From Lanius collurio (Eukaryota > Chordata > Aves > Passeriformes > Laniidae), in NCBI GenBank assembly GCA_020086605.1, contig JACBWW010000015.1, positions 21,878,504 through 21,942,503 of the forward strand: a DNA stretch of 64,000 nt. The letters are read 5' to 3'. This document shows positions 40,694 through 52,135 of this stretch, piece by piece. The translations under genes were made by a program, and so were the position numbers. The first letter of the stretch is position 1. Every line of letters starts with the position of its first letter. The notes under the pieces were generated by a model. That model had not been told where the DNA came from, ran no database searches, and saw only the letters and a program-made list of their open reading frames with translations.

Positions 40694-41235
40694 AAGAATC
40701 AGAGACTCACTGAGGTTGGAAGGGACCTTGACTAGTCCAAGGGCTGTGTCCAGTCGGGTTTTAAGTATCTTGCTCTATAGAGACTCCACAATCTCACCAA
40801 GCAACCTGTGCCAATGTTTGACCATCCTCCAGTTGCAGTATCACTACATACCAAGCCTGGCTCTGTTTTCTTTGCTCCCCAGTCCAGGTACTCATACACA
40901 GTGATGAGATTCCCCCTGAGTCCCCTATTCTCCAGGCTGAGCAGTCCCAGCTCTCTCAGCCTCTCCTTGTATGACAAATGCTCCACGTCCCTCTTTACTC
41001 CAGTATGACCTGTCTCTGGTACTGGTGAGACCAGCACTGGACTCAGCTCTCCAGATGGGTCTCACCAAGGCAGAGCAGAGAAGGATCACCTTCTCCCCTC
41101 TGCTGGCAATGCTCTGCCTAGTGGGCCCCAGGAGGCTGGTGGTCTTCCTTGTCACAGAGGAGTTATCACTGGCTCAAGGTCACCTTGGTGTCACCAGGAC
41201 CCCCCGGTCCTTCCCTGTAAAACAAAGCTCCATTC
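40694..41235 (-). mobile_element. CR1 LINE 3' end, inverted
   Basis: It begins (plus strand) with AATCAGAGACTCACTGAGG and TTGGAAGGGACCTTGACTAG, the complement of a CR1 3' end. It continues through LSYKERLRELGLLSLENRGL on the minus strand, a decayed RT C-terminus. It lies just beyond the distal poly(A) candidate of PDLIM5. Confidence 0.9.
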
Positions 41236-44200
41236 TAAAAAAAACACAAGATCTGAAGAATGAGCGGGTCAAATGCTATCTACTCCTATGTACAACCACA
41301 GCTTTCCTTTACTGACTATGACTCAGGAAAAGAAAATATCCAACAACCACAAAATAACTGAGGACGGAGAATTTCAAGTTTTGAGTAGGGTTTATTTGCT
41401 TGTTATGTTTTTCAATTATAATTACACTTGCAAATGTGAACAGCCAAAATTTAATGCCAGATATTATTAAACACAAGCAAAGAAATCACCAGGACTTAAC
41501 AGCTGGTAGTTTAGCATAAAACAATGTTTGAAAAGCATGGCTAGATGATGACGGTAGCTCTGTGAAGAAACAAGTACACAACAGACCAATACACACTGAA
41601 CCACAACTCAACTCCTGATTTTAAGTTGATCGAATTGTTATATTAAGCATTTATATTTACATGTAATCCTGAATTATTTCATTACAACATAGCGAAACTG
41701 TCATTGTGGACCAATCATTCACTTATAAAGACATTCTACCTTCAAACAGGGTTAAGCCAAATTCTCTCACAGGCAGTTTTGAAAGAAAAACAATGACTGA
41801 CTGAAAATGAATGCAAAAATCTACAGTAGTTAGGTTACTAATATATCTCTCCTGACTCCGTAACATTCCCTCATACCATGAATGCTATATGTGTGCTGTG
41901 TGAAAAACAGTTGGGAACCTCACAAAATCCCCAAATGATGATGGAATAATGCTGGGTTTTGCTATGTCAAGTCTGCATTCAAATACACATATATACGTAC
42001 ATCTCTCATTGCACAGGCACATGAGTGCATGTAGAGAAGTATTTTTAAACACATACACTCAGACCCCAAAAGATTGTAGAGGTAAAGGCAGGCTTACAAA
42101 TAAAACAAAATAATACCAGGATGAAATAGTTCTAAACAACAAAAAAAGGTAATAAATATTCAGTGAGATACACGGCATTATTATAAAGTGCTCTACTAAA
42201 ATCTCACTTATTAAAATAATGATAAAAATTATGTTCCTTTTAGTTGATTTATATAATTTGGTAAAGCCATTAAATATTCATTATCTATCAGTGACTCTAT
42301 GCTTCCTTTAAAATTTTAAACAAATAGATAAAAGCAGAAATTAAAAGGCAAAGCAGCTAAATGAAGCATTTCTATTGGAGCCTTTCAGGCTTTTGTCCTC
42401 AAATTCATTAAAGACTGCAAAATTTCAAACCCTAGAGCATACGGATCAAAAAATAAAATTCCAATTAAAATTATGAGGCTAAACAAAATTTAATTGGATT
42501 TTAAGGACAATGACAAACGGAGAAGTTTTTTATCTTACATTAAAATGGCAAGGTTTGAATCACAGAAATTACTGAACAACTTTTCTTGTGCATTTCCCCC
42601 CTCTTTTCTCACGCATGTGCAATAAAGCTCCAGTGAAACCCAGTCTGTAGGTCTCATTTCTCCACGTTCCACTTAATTTTAAAAGCAACCTGGCTTATAT
42701 GTTACTGTATCTTGTCCAGTCTTCTCCCACCCATCCGATTTTCAGCCAAACTCACAAAAGGGTACATCTACAAGAGTGTAAACATTTTAAACAGCTTTAT
42801 ACCGTACCACCAAATTTCTTCTTATTTACTGACATTCACCAAATTTACCAAATTTCTTCTGTACCACTAGAAGTTAAAAAAGAAACATGGTAATATTGAA
42901 AAAAAAAAAAAAACAACTTCAGGAAATAAAGTGAAACCGTCCCACAATGTGAGCCTGTCTCACTGCATAAATAATAAGCCAAATATCTTTTCAGATCTCA
43001 GTACAGTAATTTTGGTTTTCTTTCCTCCTCTTTTGTTGATGTTCCTCATTACAATTGCTTTACTCAATCACAGTAAATTTTTGTGTCTTCTTTATCCACA
43101 GTTTTATGGATAAAACTATCCTTTGAATCAGTAAAAAAACCTCACCCCACAACGACAAAACCAGTAAATGGTTATGTTTAATGTCTCCTAGAAAAAGCAC
43201 TAAAGACTAACAATTCAGCTCTGACATCCCAGTTGAATCAAACAGCATGGAAATTCAGTTGCCTTCAAAAATCTGCTCTGGTCCCAAGAGGGATCCCCTC
43301 TCTGTTGCGCAATTCTTTGAAGCGAAATTCACCGTGGGCAGAGGGCCACCACCTCCTCCCTGTCTGCCTGCAATTGCTCCACATCAGTCAAGCCCTAATT
43401 TGAGGCTAAGGGGGACTGAGCTGGTGCACTGGTCTTGCACTGCCTCTCTGTGCGGATGTGAAATTCTTATCAAGCCACAGAATTGGCTGATCTGGCCTGC
43501 AGTAAATGCATAATGACAGCATTGTCTCTCTGCTCCCTTGCAAGATCTGAGAGATACTGAGCTGCTTAAACCATTGTAGTATTATTTGATAACACATTCC
43601 CTACATCTGGAAGAAAAGAGAAAAAATTAAACCTAAACTACTGAAAGTCCCAACAGCTGAGCAAGAAAGTTAAGTTTTCAGTAAGCTACCTGGCACACCA
43701 CCAATATACATATTCATGAGCTACAAGGTAAAGAATGTACTGAGAAAAAAAAGTGTCCTCAGATGCACTTCAGTAGCTTCCCTCATTCAACACCAGAATC
43801 TCACATTCTGGAGAGAAAACACCTTTACCTGCAGATTCAGCACAATTTCTCCTTTCCAAAGCACTTAAAGCTACCTAAAACCTGAACTGCAAACAGAAGA
43901 GTTGAAATCCCTGCTCCCTGAAGATTTGATCTGACGTTTTCATCCTATCAAACACACCCTCAGCAGCAGGGGGTTTTGGCTAGTGTTCTGCTAGTACGTG
44001 AGTTACAGAAAAGTATCCCATTTATGTTTTCTTTTAAGTGGCATCTTCTAAACTATTCTTTTTCACCAGCATAGCAACTTAAATGCTTTATAAAAATCTC
44101 TGTCCTCTGTAAACCCATCAGAAATTTAACTGCCAAAGCACAGGTAAATGTAATTGTGTAGGAGGCTTCATGTACACAAGACAGATTAAAAAATCTAAAA

Positions 44201-44354
44201 TTAGGTTAAAAAAATTAGTTTTGGAACTATGTATTTTGTGTAATCTTGTCTTTACTTTGAGTTCCTTTTAAGGGAGTTTAGCCGCAATACTTCTGGACAC
44301 ACTTTAAAAACATCACCGAAATAAAGTGATCTGGATTGCTGAATCCAATCTCCT
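41236..44354 (-). other. AT-rich block: distal PDLIM5 3' UTR or intergenic
   Basis: No open frame of note and no recognised repeat apart from short A-runs (for example 42898-42913). The stretch at ~42180-42560 is dense in TAATTA/ATTAAA words. It is either the long 3' UTR variant implied by the distal poly(A) signal or plain downstream sequence. Confidence 0.4.
41391..41396 (-). terminator. PDLIM5: Distal candidate poly(A) signal AATAAA of PDLIM5
   Basis: The minus strand reads GCAAATAAACCC here, followed ~40 nt downstream by TTTTGTGGTTGTTGG, a strong GU-rich downstream element. Use of this site would give a 3' UTR of ~3.3 kb that stops just before the CR1 copy at 41235. The block between the two sites contains no recognised repeat, which is compatible with a retained UTR. 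Confidence 0.4.
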
Positions 44355-44360
44355 TTTATT
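44355..44360 (-). terminator. PDLIM5: Proximal candidate poly(A) signal AATAAA of PDLIM5
   Basis: On the minus strand CAGCAAATAAAAGG occurs ~350 nt after the stop. It is followed 35-60 nt further by a T/GT-rich stretch (GGTGATGTTTTTAAAGTGTG) suitable as a downstream element. AATAAA is common in AT-rich DNA, so this is a candidate only. Confidence 0.4.
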
Positions 44361-44711
44361 TGCTGAATAGCAGCAAGACCAAGACTTCAAATATCAGGTA
44401 TTTACTTTTATATAGATACTTCACTTCTCATAATGAAACAGATATAAACGTGGTCTTAAAATCATGAAATGTGCAAAGATAAAGACACTAATTGTTTGGC
44501 TTGGGTGCAATTCCTAATACCTTTCTTTCTATGAAACAAAACTTTAAATGATAAACACTCTGGAAAATTAGTGTACAATCCCTTCTGCGAGTTTCCACAT
44601 CTCTCTTCCATTTTAGAAAAATTGTATATAAATAATTTTAACCAATTATTGAATATGGACATTTTAACCTTTCTGCTCAGTACATTTGTTACACAAGATG
44701 AGCTCCAAGCA
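44355..44711 (-). other. PDLIM5: PDLIM5 3' UTR, proximal part
   Basis: This is sequence directly after the stop codon up to the first AATAAA. It is AT-rich and has no splice signal or repeat that I recognise. Its status as transcribed UTR is certain for the first bases and inferred for the rest. If the proximal signal is skipped the UTR continues to about 41.37 kb. Confidence 0.6.
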
Positions 44712-44801
44712 TCAGATGTTGATAGAGTGGGCGTGTTTCTTGCACAGTGGCTTGTCCTTCTTGGAGAAGAAAGTCTGGCCCTCCAAACTGTCATTGCATA
44801 C
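44712..44801 (-). CDS. PDLIM5: PDLIM5 terminal coding exon: end of LIM3 and stop
   Basis: This is the coding part of the last exon: 29 codons and a TGA at 44714-44712. The acceptor is a long T-run with CATTTCAG (AG at 44803-44802). It finishes LIM3 finger 2 with VCNDSLEG, the basic loop FFSKKDKPL and the last zinc pair C-KK-H, then the tail HAHSINI. As I recall it, the human tail is HAHSVNF, so the protein end is conserved in length with two conservative changes. Upstream intron is 618 bp. The 3' UTR follows directly. Confidence 0.95.
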   Translation of the reverse strand, partial: VCNDSLEGQTFFSKKDKPLCKKHAHSINI

Positions 44802-45419
44802 CTGAAATGGGATAAAAAAAGAAAAGAACATCCAGTTCAGACAGATAAATTACGCCATAACTATTTGGAATGCCACATCATGGTATTGTTCTATGCACAA
44901 ATATATTCAAAGAGTATGAATTACCTTTTTTTTTAGAGATCCTCTTTTTATGTAATACTAGTGGTTGATGTTTTTCTTAAGAAAACAGGTGTTTAAGTTA
45001 GAGCAGAGTTAGGCTCAGAATTAAAATAAAAAACCCCAATCATTAAGACTGGGGCTTCTTTTTTCGTTTTTTTGGTCATACAATATTAGCAAGCAATACC
45101 TTGGCTACAGTGTCCTTATGTCAAAAGCACTCTTTCTGCTTTGGAAACACAGCCCCATTCCCTTATGACCTTCAACACTTGCTCTGAGGAAGTAAACATC
45201 AAGGGTTAAATGCTGGGACACCGGGCTGCAATCCAGGACACCTCTGCTTGCACCCACGCCAAAGGCTTACAATAGCAACACACCTTCCAAATAACTGGAA
45301 AAGCACTTTTTGTTTGGGCTTGGGATTGAGAGAGGTTAGAGCTGTTAACTCCCATATGGGTCAGGTTAGCACAAGCACTGCTGCCAGGGCTTGTTTAAAG
45401 GTAGACCAGCTTTACTTAC
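44802..45419 (-). other. PDLIM5: PDLIM5 intron (LIM3)
   Basis: This is a 618-bp phase-0 intron splitting LIM3. It has a donor GTAAGT and a T-rich acceptor tract. No repeat of note beyond a T-rich stretch near 45058-45075. Confidence 0.9.
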
Positions 45420-45535
45420 GGAGCATACAAAGCAAGTGTCATGCCAAGTGTGGCCCAGAGCTTCAAGAAACCTGTCCCCAGCTTCAATAGGGAATTCACA
45501 GCCATGGCACATCGTACCAAAAAGGGCATAGTAAT
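45420..45535 (-). CDS. PDLIM5: PDLIM5 coding exon: end of LIM2 and first half of LIM3
   Basis: This 116-nt exon has acceptor CTCTTTGCAG (AG at 45537-45536) and donor CTCC|GTAAGT (GT at 45419-45418). Its first two bases complete the Asp codon that is the last LIM2 ligand; 38 codons follow ([15 protein letters not shown] onward to TCFVCS). LIM3 finger 1 is seen as C-HG-C, then H-DT-C, with the first Cys of finger 2 near the end. The exon ends in phase 0. It is in frame with the 49.8-kb exon without any intervening exon. Confidence 0.95.
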
Positions 45536-46073
45536 CTGCAAAGAGATACGAACACGTTTTAAAGCATATGCAGAAAGGTGAGGCTGACCCCCTTGAGAGC
45601 TTTGCTCTTTTCTTTCATTGGCAATTGGTTCAAACTTGCTGAAGTTTATGAAACTTGGTATATTAAATAAAGAGCTCCTAGATCGGAAGACTGGGATGTT
45701 GATTTCTCCTTGCTAATTCAGTTCTCTTCCTCATCCTTTCAAGTGGGCAATGTTTCCATCTTCCTCATGTTTCATTTCCTTGAGATCAACAATGTGCTGG
45801 AAAGGGGGAAATGCACTCCTTGAAGAGCACCCATGTGAACTCTATGTGCTCCTTACAGTCTCTCCAACTCTGCTTTGAAAGCACACTCCAGCTGTTCACA
45901 CTACAGACCTCCTCAGAGAGTAATGAACTCCTGTCTACTTTCTGGCACAATATTTGCCCTAGACTGCACTACTCAAAACCATGTAATCATTAGGGTTCCA
46001 TGCTAATTAGAGTCTAGAAATTTGGAGCAAGTTGGAATACCTTTCTAATCACTAGAGTTTATTACATGGCTTT

Positions 46074-46118
46074 AAAAAAAACCCAACAAAACAAACCCCC
46101 AAAACACAAACAAACCCT
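46074..46118. repeat. A/C low-complexity tract
   Basis: AAAAAACCCAACAAAACAAA and similar text; a simple tract in a PDLIM5 intron. Confidence 0.8.
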
Positions 46119-46439
46119 TCCCCTACATTACTATGAAGAAGAAGCTCCTCCAAAAATCTTGGGGAGAAGGGACTAAAACAAATGACATTGAACCATTCAT
46201 ATCCCCCACCCCAAGTTGTCTGGTCTTTTTCACTTATTTCAACACCCCATTCTAGGAAGCAAATGTTTTATTCCTGAAGAGACAACAGAGGCATTACTGC
46301 TATGACATGAGAGAATTTGGGACCAGCCCACTACCACGGCAATCATGTCATGCAGCATTGTGTCTCCACAAGATGAACTACAGTCAAAGTGACAGCCATA
46401 ATGAAACTTTGGACTCCATCTACCAGTAACACTACAATA

Positions 46440-46483
46440 GTTACTACCATAGTAACACTCTGTAACCATAGTAACACTGACAG
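46440..46483. repeat. 19-bp tandem repeat with a perfect 6-bp inverted repeat
   Basis: ACCATAGTAACACTCTGTA (46446-46464) is followed directly by a second similar unit, ACCATAGTAACACTGACAG. A third degraded unit precedes them near 46422. GTTACT-ACCAT-AGTAAC at 46440-46456 forms a perfect 6-bp stem with a 5-nt loop. It lies in a PDLIM5 intron. Confidence 0.8.
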
Positions 46484-46968
46484 GGAAACTGACACCAAGG
46501 GTTGTTTTCAAAGGAGAATTATAAGGGGTGGGAAGCAGGGTAGAACTGAATTTTGTTTCTCACCTAGACTACATATATCTGCTGAAGCTCTAATGCTTAC
46601 TAGAACAGGGCCCACAGAGGATCATTAGATGTGTCAAGCCCAAGAGAAAAGTCCTGGGTTTGTTTAGTAAGACAGTGTTTTGTGTGATGACCTCCCTCAA
46701 AATGCATCACTGTGGAAGACATCTCAACAGGATGGAGAACACAAGTGCTCTGGAACAGCAAAGCCCTCAATGGCTGCCAGTGGCAAGAAACTGCTTCACT
46801 GATCACCGCCATTAATCCATACTACTGGAATGAATTTGTAAGTGTTTAAGAAGAAAGACGATAAAAACATCAAAATGGTACAATAGAACTGTGCAAAACC
46901 CCTGAAGGACACGGTCTCATGACCAGACTCTTTCAGCTCTTTGCATTTGTGGTCATACAGAATCTTAC

Positions 46969-47048
46969 CGATATTTTCCTGGTGCCGGCAGTTAAAACCT
47001 TCTGTAAACTGGCCTGTGGTTGTGTTGATAAGTTTATTGGCTTTTCTT
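46969..47048 (-). other. Candidate 80-nt alternative exon in PDLIM5 LIM2-LIM3 intron
   Basis: On the minus strand a pyrimidine tract (CTACTGCCCTTTCTTCAG) precedes an 80-nt segment that ends ATATCG before a GTAAGA donor. Two reading frames are open through it. Since 80 is not a multiple of three, insertion between the 49.8-kb and 45.5-kb exons would shift the frame and destroy LIM3. One open frame leaves the exon in the phase needed to continue correctly into the LIM3 exon, but its entry phase matches only the 58.2-kb exon. I do not recognise the peptide. It could be a regulated alternative or poison exon, or a chance pairing of splice-like sites. Confidence 0.3.
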
Positions 47049-48446
47049 CTGAAGAAAGGGCAGTAGATAAGGCAGAATGAAGGGCATCAGTTTTCGTTTG
47101 CATGCTTGAATTGCGATAGCACAGAAGCCTTCCAAGGCAGACTTCTTACATAGTCACATATCAGTGCTTCCTGCACACAGCATTTTCAAAACTAGGCTAC
47201 TAACTTTGCACTTTAAAAAAGTTCAAAGTTGTAGATATCTGGACTTTTAATTTAATTTTAGCCTCAACATCTAAACCCAGAACATTCTGCAGATTACACC
47301 CCCTTTAATACTACTAGCTGCTGATGCTGTAATTTCAAATACAGATTTAAAATTAGAACTCTCCTTTTCACTAGGAGGAAGGAAAGTTGGCAATGACATT
47401 TACTCCTTATTTCTTTAAAATTAGTCATAGACTCATAACTCCAGCTGGACTGAAAGTCTTTGAAAAATTAATATAACTCCAATTAACATCTAGTTAGCGA
47501 GCCAGAGCCATTACAAAGTATCACTGCCAATAACACCTCACAGATTGTGTCTGCATTAACTTGTGCTAGCAACTTTCTATCTCAGAAATCAACTTTGCAA
47601 GAAGTGTAGTATACTTGATATCTTACCACAGCTTTTCCTGTTCACAGTATAGAAAAAGGCACATTTTGCACAAGAATTGTAACAGCAGCACAAATCAATG
47701 TACTGCATAACACGTGGGTCATTTGGTGGCAGCAACAAGAACTGAACCTTAAGAGAACAAAGCCTGTCACGAGCTTTCCACCCAAAGTGGAGTTATCGAT
47801 TCCTCCAGTACTATTTTTGAATCATCAAATGGTACCAAGATTAGGGGCTTCTCCTTGCTTCAGGATGAAATTTCACCGTGCTGTCACACTGGAGGATGCT
47901 GCTTGTATACCTGTTTCCTCTGCTGCTCCACAAATTCAATAGAAGCAACACTCTACCCTACTTGTGTCACCAAGTTAGCAATAACCTACTGTGTCCTTTT
48001 GTATCTGCCAACACCTCATTAAAGCAGCTGTGACAAGACAGGTTTTGGATAAATTGGTCTGCTTCCCTCATGCTTACAGTACCTAGCACTCTCCATGGCA
48101 CCCACTGTGAACAACTCTGGGATCATTTCAGAGGGAAATCTTAGTTTCAAAGAGGTCATTAGAATTTAGAGCTAAATCTTTTATGTTCAATCCATTTCTG
48201 CATCTAGTGAAACCGCAATGTTCCTAAGAGTAGAAGGAAAACCATAACAAGGGTCCAAACGACAGTTCCAACACAGCATGCACTGTGGAAACAGGTAATT
48301 CTGATATAATTTTGCCTCTTTCCCCTTTTGTGGGAATTGGTTTACAAATTGTTTATTTTTTTCCTAGCTCAGAGGGGTACATGGAAAGTTTTAAGCAAAC
48401 TAGAAAACCAACTTAAATAAAAACTGTTTATGATAATAATAATAAT

Positions 48447-49104
48447 AGGTTGACAAGAAGTTCAGCACGATGTGCAATGTGCACTCCCAGCCCAGAAAGC
48501 CAACTGTATCCTGGGCTACACCACAAGAGGAGTGGCCAGCAGGTGAGGGAGGGATTCTGAACCATCTGCTCTGTTCTCCTGAGACCCCACTGGAAGTCCT
48601 GCATCCAGCAATGGGGCTCCCAAGATGGGATGGGTGTGGACCTGCTGGAGCAAGTCCAGAGAAGGTCACAAAGATGCTCAGAGGGCTGTAGCACCTCTCC
48701 TTTGAGGAAAGGCTGAGAGTGTTGAGGTTGTTCAGCCTGAAGAGAAGGCTCCAGGAAGACCTTACAGCACCTTCCAGTACCTGAAGGGGTTCTACAGGAA
48801 AGCTGGAGAGGGAGTTTTTACCAGGACATGTAGTGACAGGACAAGGGGAGATGGCTTTACACTGAAAGAGTACATTTATATCAGATAATAGGAAGACTTT
48901 TTTTTTTACTGTCAGGGTGGTGAGGCATTGGAACAGGTTGCCCAGAGCAGCTGTGGATTCCTCATTCCTGGAAATGTTCAAGGCCAGCTGGATGGGGCTT
49001 TGAGCAACATGGTCTAGCGGAAGACATCCCTGCCCATGGCAGGGGGGATGGAACTAGATGATCTTTAAGGTCCCTTCCAACCCAAACTATTCTATTATTC
49101 TATA
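48447..49104 (+). mobile_element. CR1 LINE 3' end inside PDLIM5 intron
   Basis: The plus strand has the CR1 3' course: GCTGAGAGTGTTGAGGTTG, GGCATTGGAACAGGTTGCCC and AGGTCCCTTCCAACCCAAAC. It ends in ATTCTATTATTCTATA octamer remnants at ~49085-49104. It is antisense to the host gene. Confidence 0.92.
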
Positions 49105-49731
49105 CAAAATGTTATGATGAGCTGGAGCGCTAAAAAAAAAAATCCAGAAATGCTCTGGACTTCTAAGCCACATCATTCATCTAATATTGCTCATCAGCAT
49201 TTCAAGTGCTATAATTGTATCACTGTATTTTTCCCCTGACAGTTTTTTTTATCCTTGATCCTGCAAAAAACAACTTGGATACACTGCTTACTCTTGGAAG
49301 TCTCTCAGGCTGTGAATAAGGCTTTTCAAAGAAAAACATGTTACTCTACTAGCATTTGCTTGTGTTTGTAAATAAGCAGATTTACATAAACTTCAGGTTA
49401 TTTTAAAGCCAAGCAGAAAGTCACCCTAAAACTAGCACTTTGATGTATCACTGATACTACAGCTGAGGACTTAACAGGAATAGGTAAAATCAGTGACAAG
49501 AAGCCTGCTGCTGCTGAAGCTGATGAAGAAATCCTCACCAACTCCTCCTGCTGCAAACTTAAAGTGTCTACAGCAGCTGTTGTTGCTTTGAATTGACATA
49601 TCAAAGTTACATGAAATTGCTGGGGCACTTCTAATGGGAAGCTTGAGAAAAGGGAATTATTTTTTCCCCAACCTTGCTGAGCTCTGCTTTCCTGCACAGC
49701 TGTAGTAAACTTTGGTTTTGCTGCTTCTTAC

Positions 49732-49852
49732 CCGTCTCACAGTAGGGATCACCATCTTCTAAGTGAAAGACATTATTGCGGATGGGGTTATGACAGGCCA
49801 CACACACGAAGCAGGAAACGTGCCAAGTTTGTTTCAAAGCATTTATTACTTC
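49732..49852 (-). CDS. PDLIM5: PDLIM5 coding exon: LIM2 core
   Basis: This 121-nt exon has acceptor CCCCACAG (AG at 49854-49853) and donor ACGG|GTAAG (GT at 49731-49730). It encodes 40 full codons starting [10 protein letters not shown] and ending in YCET, plus one base of an Asp codon completed downstream. LIM2 ligands visible are the His and Cys of HVSC, C-VA-C, and the C-x2-D pair formed with the next exon. It is separated from the upstream exon by an intron of only ~1.04 kb, so the two are the most tightly spaced upstream pair in the window. Confidence 0.95.
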
Positions 49853-50892
49853 CTGTGGGGATTAGAAAAAGTGTTAGGAACATATTATTTCGATGTGATG
49901 ACTAGATTGTGGTAGCCATGCCTCCCTCCACACTTGATTCATTTCAAGAATACTTTGTTTCCTACTGCTACTTTGAAAACGAGTTGCGTGCACAAGTTCT
50001 GTGACGTTAAACTTAATGAGGTGCTTTATTTATGGTACATCTCCTAATTTTTCACGAGCAATCCTTTGGGGTTTTTGGAAGGTTTGACATAAGAGACAGA
50101 TTTTAACAACTCATTTGTTCACACTCTTGATTTTAATCAAGATCTTACCCATAATCATAATGGTCCCCTGAAATAAGAAAAGCAGCATCCCTGCCTTCTC
50201 GTGAAGTCTGTGAAGAGTTAATCAGAAGACATCACACAGAAAATCACGACTGCTTGTGTTGTTTTGGGAGATGCTGTAGTGCCAAATATGACTTGAGAAT
50301 TGTGCTGCCAGAGGCCTGCATGACCCCAGTTACACAAGAATGCAGACACATTGCTGTCTGCAGTGAAACAGCAGCCAATCAGCTGGCAGGCTCAAATGAG
50401 CCATATCAGTGCCGAGTAGGATAATTCGTCTTTCCATCTGCATTAACACTGAGAATATTTCAGTACTTCACATCTAGCCAAACAGTGTGTTCTTAATGCT
50501 CAGCTCACCTAATGAGAATTATTTCTTTTTACTTCCCACCCCCTGCTTGCCCCTTCATTCCCATTCCCAGTAAAAAGCTGCCAATTTAAAGCATTTTGCT
50601 CGAGAAAATTTGGTAATCGCAACAGCTACATAACAGCTTCATGAAAACAGGAGCTGAGCTTGGAAAAGCCAAGCAAACTACAGCACCTTTTCTCAAAGAG
50701 ATTGAAAAGGTTCAACATTAGAAGATCCAAAGCCATATTTTGTATATGATGGCAGTTGAAAAGATGTGTCAAGAGTATGTTTGAAAGAAGGCAGGTTGGG
50801 TCAGGTAAAATGAAATTTTATCAATGTAGAGAAGCATTGAATACTGAGATTATTGCTCCCACCAAGAAACAGACCACTTGCTGGTCACTTAC
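49853..50892 (-). other. PDLIM5: PDLIM5 intron (within LIM2)
   Basis: This is a 1,040-bp phase-0 intron with GTAAGT donor and CCCCACAG acceptor. I see no repeat or other element in it. Confidence 0.9.
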
Positions 50893-51073
50893 CCCAAGAA
50901 TCTTCCTCTGGCATTTTGAACACTCGGGGGCAAAGAACTTCTCATAGCAGACCTCACAGTACAGCATCCCTTTCTCTTCCACAAACCCAATGTAAGCCAT
51001 GGAGGTTTTGCAGTGAGCACAATTAAACTCCTCTGGATGCCATGACTTTCCCAAAGCCACCAAGAAGGGTCCT
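50893..51073 (-). CDS. PDLIM5: PDLIM5 coding exon: LIM1 body and start of LIM2
   Basis: This 181-nt exon has acceptor TAATCAG (AG at 51075-51074) and donor GGG|GTAAGT (GT at 50892-50891). The first base completes the Arg codon of the upstream exon; 60 codons follow and the exon ends in phase 0. It carries the rest of LIM1 ([11 protein letters not shown], then YCEVC and FFAPEC) and the first zinc pair of LIM2 (C-SK-C). LIM domains are double zinc fingers for protein binding; those of ENH bind PKC isoforms. In LIM1 the usual fourth ligand Cys (H-x2-C) is Glu (H-P-E-E), which I recall as normal for this subfamily and so do not read as damage. Confidence 0.95.
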
Positions 51074-52135
51074 CTGATTAGAAAGAACAGATACTGTCAG
51101 CAAATTCTCCTGGACTGGCTCCTGTAAAAGCTGTTAATAGACTTATCTGCAATAGCTCTGTGCCATTACTACACTGTTCACATACACTGCTCCATCCCTT
51201 TTCTCCTACAGGCTCTAAGAAAGCTCCAAGTATTGACTGTATTAATCTCCACTGAATTATCTCCTAGAAATGTCTGCTCACAATAAACACTAATTCTTTT
51301 AACTTCACTGCATTTCAGAAATTTTGTTTAGAACTACATTCAATATAGCACTGAAGTATCTGCTAGGGAAGGGAAGAAGGATGTTTCCCATGTTCCCAAT
51401 TCTACTGCAAAGAGATATTTGACTCAGTGACATGATCAACTCTCCTATAATCTGCATTCATATTGAGACTACAAATACTAGTAGACTTGACCCCACTAGG
51501 AGCAGACATCAGTTTCTTCTGAGACAAAAATTCAATTACTGTCCCTATGCAACAAGTTTCCTACAGGATAACCCATTCTAGTTATAGGAGGAATTTTTTT
51601 GTATTAAAATAGGTCAATTTTTTCCTAAACACACTTCGTCCATTATTTGCAAATGGAAAATAACAACACTTTTAATAGCATTTGTCTGGTTAAGGCAATG
51701 CAGTTAACAGAAAAGAAATTCACCTGTTTCTCAGTCAACAAAAACTTCTCATTTTGTAACTCACGAATCACAGTTATATATTGTCTCTATATTTATCTAA
51801 ATATATTCAGCATGTTAATTTCTTTAGTGACCACACTTACTTGAAAGAGATGCCTCCGAGGTCCTACCAACACTCAACCTTCCAGAATTTATGTTTGAAA
51901 TGAACTTTGTGGCTCAAGTTCATCTCCCTCACCAGATTTCCTGGTTTTGCAGTACCAATAAAGATGTAATTCTTTCAAGCAGTGCTTCATTTTTTTTTCC
52001 TGATCTAATACTGCAATGAAAAAAAAACCTGAAAGGTACTAATATGACAACCTGCTGCTAAATAGTTTTTTGGAAACCAAGTAAGCTACAAGAACATTTT
52101 TGCATAATTTTTTCATATGAACAAAGCAACAACAA

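Larger units (their letters stand above)
45536..49731 (-). other. PDLIM5: PDLIM5 intron (LIM2 to LIM3)
   Basis: This is a 4.2-kb intron. It holds a short tandem/inverted repeat (46440-46483), an A/C low-complexity stretch (~46074-46118), the candidate alternative exon (46969-47048) and a plus-oriented CR1 copy (~48447-49104). The rest is ordinary AT-rich sequence. Confidence 0.85.

Noticed and set aside
46800..47075. Plus-strand frame opposite the candidate PDLIM5 exon
   Set aside because: No start, domain or splice context on the plus strand; the splice signals are on the minus strand.
49008..49060. tRNA-like look of GGTCTAGCGGAAGAC and the following inverted repeat
   Set aside because: It is part of the CR1 3' region; no cloverleaf can be drawn.
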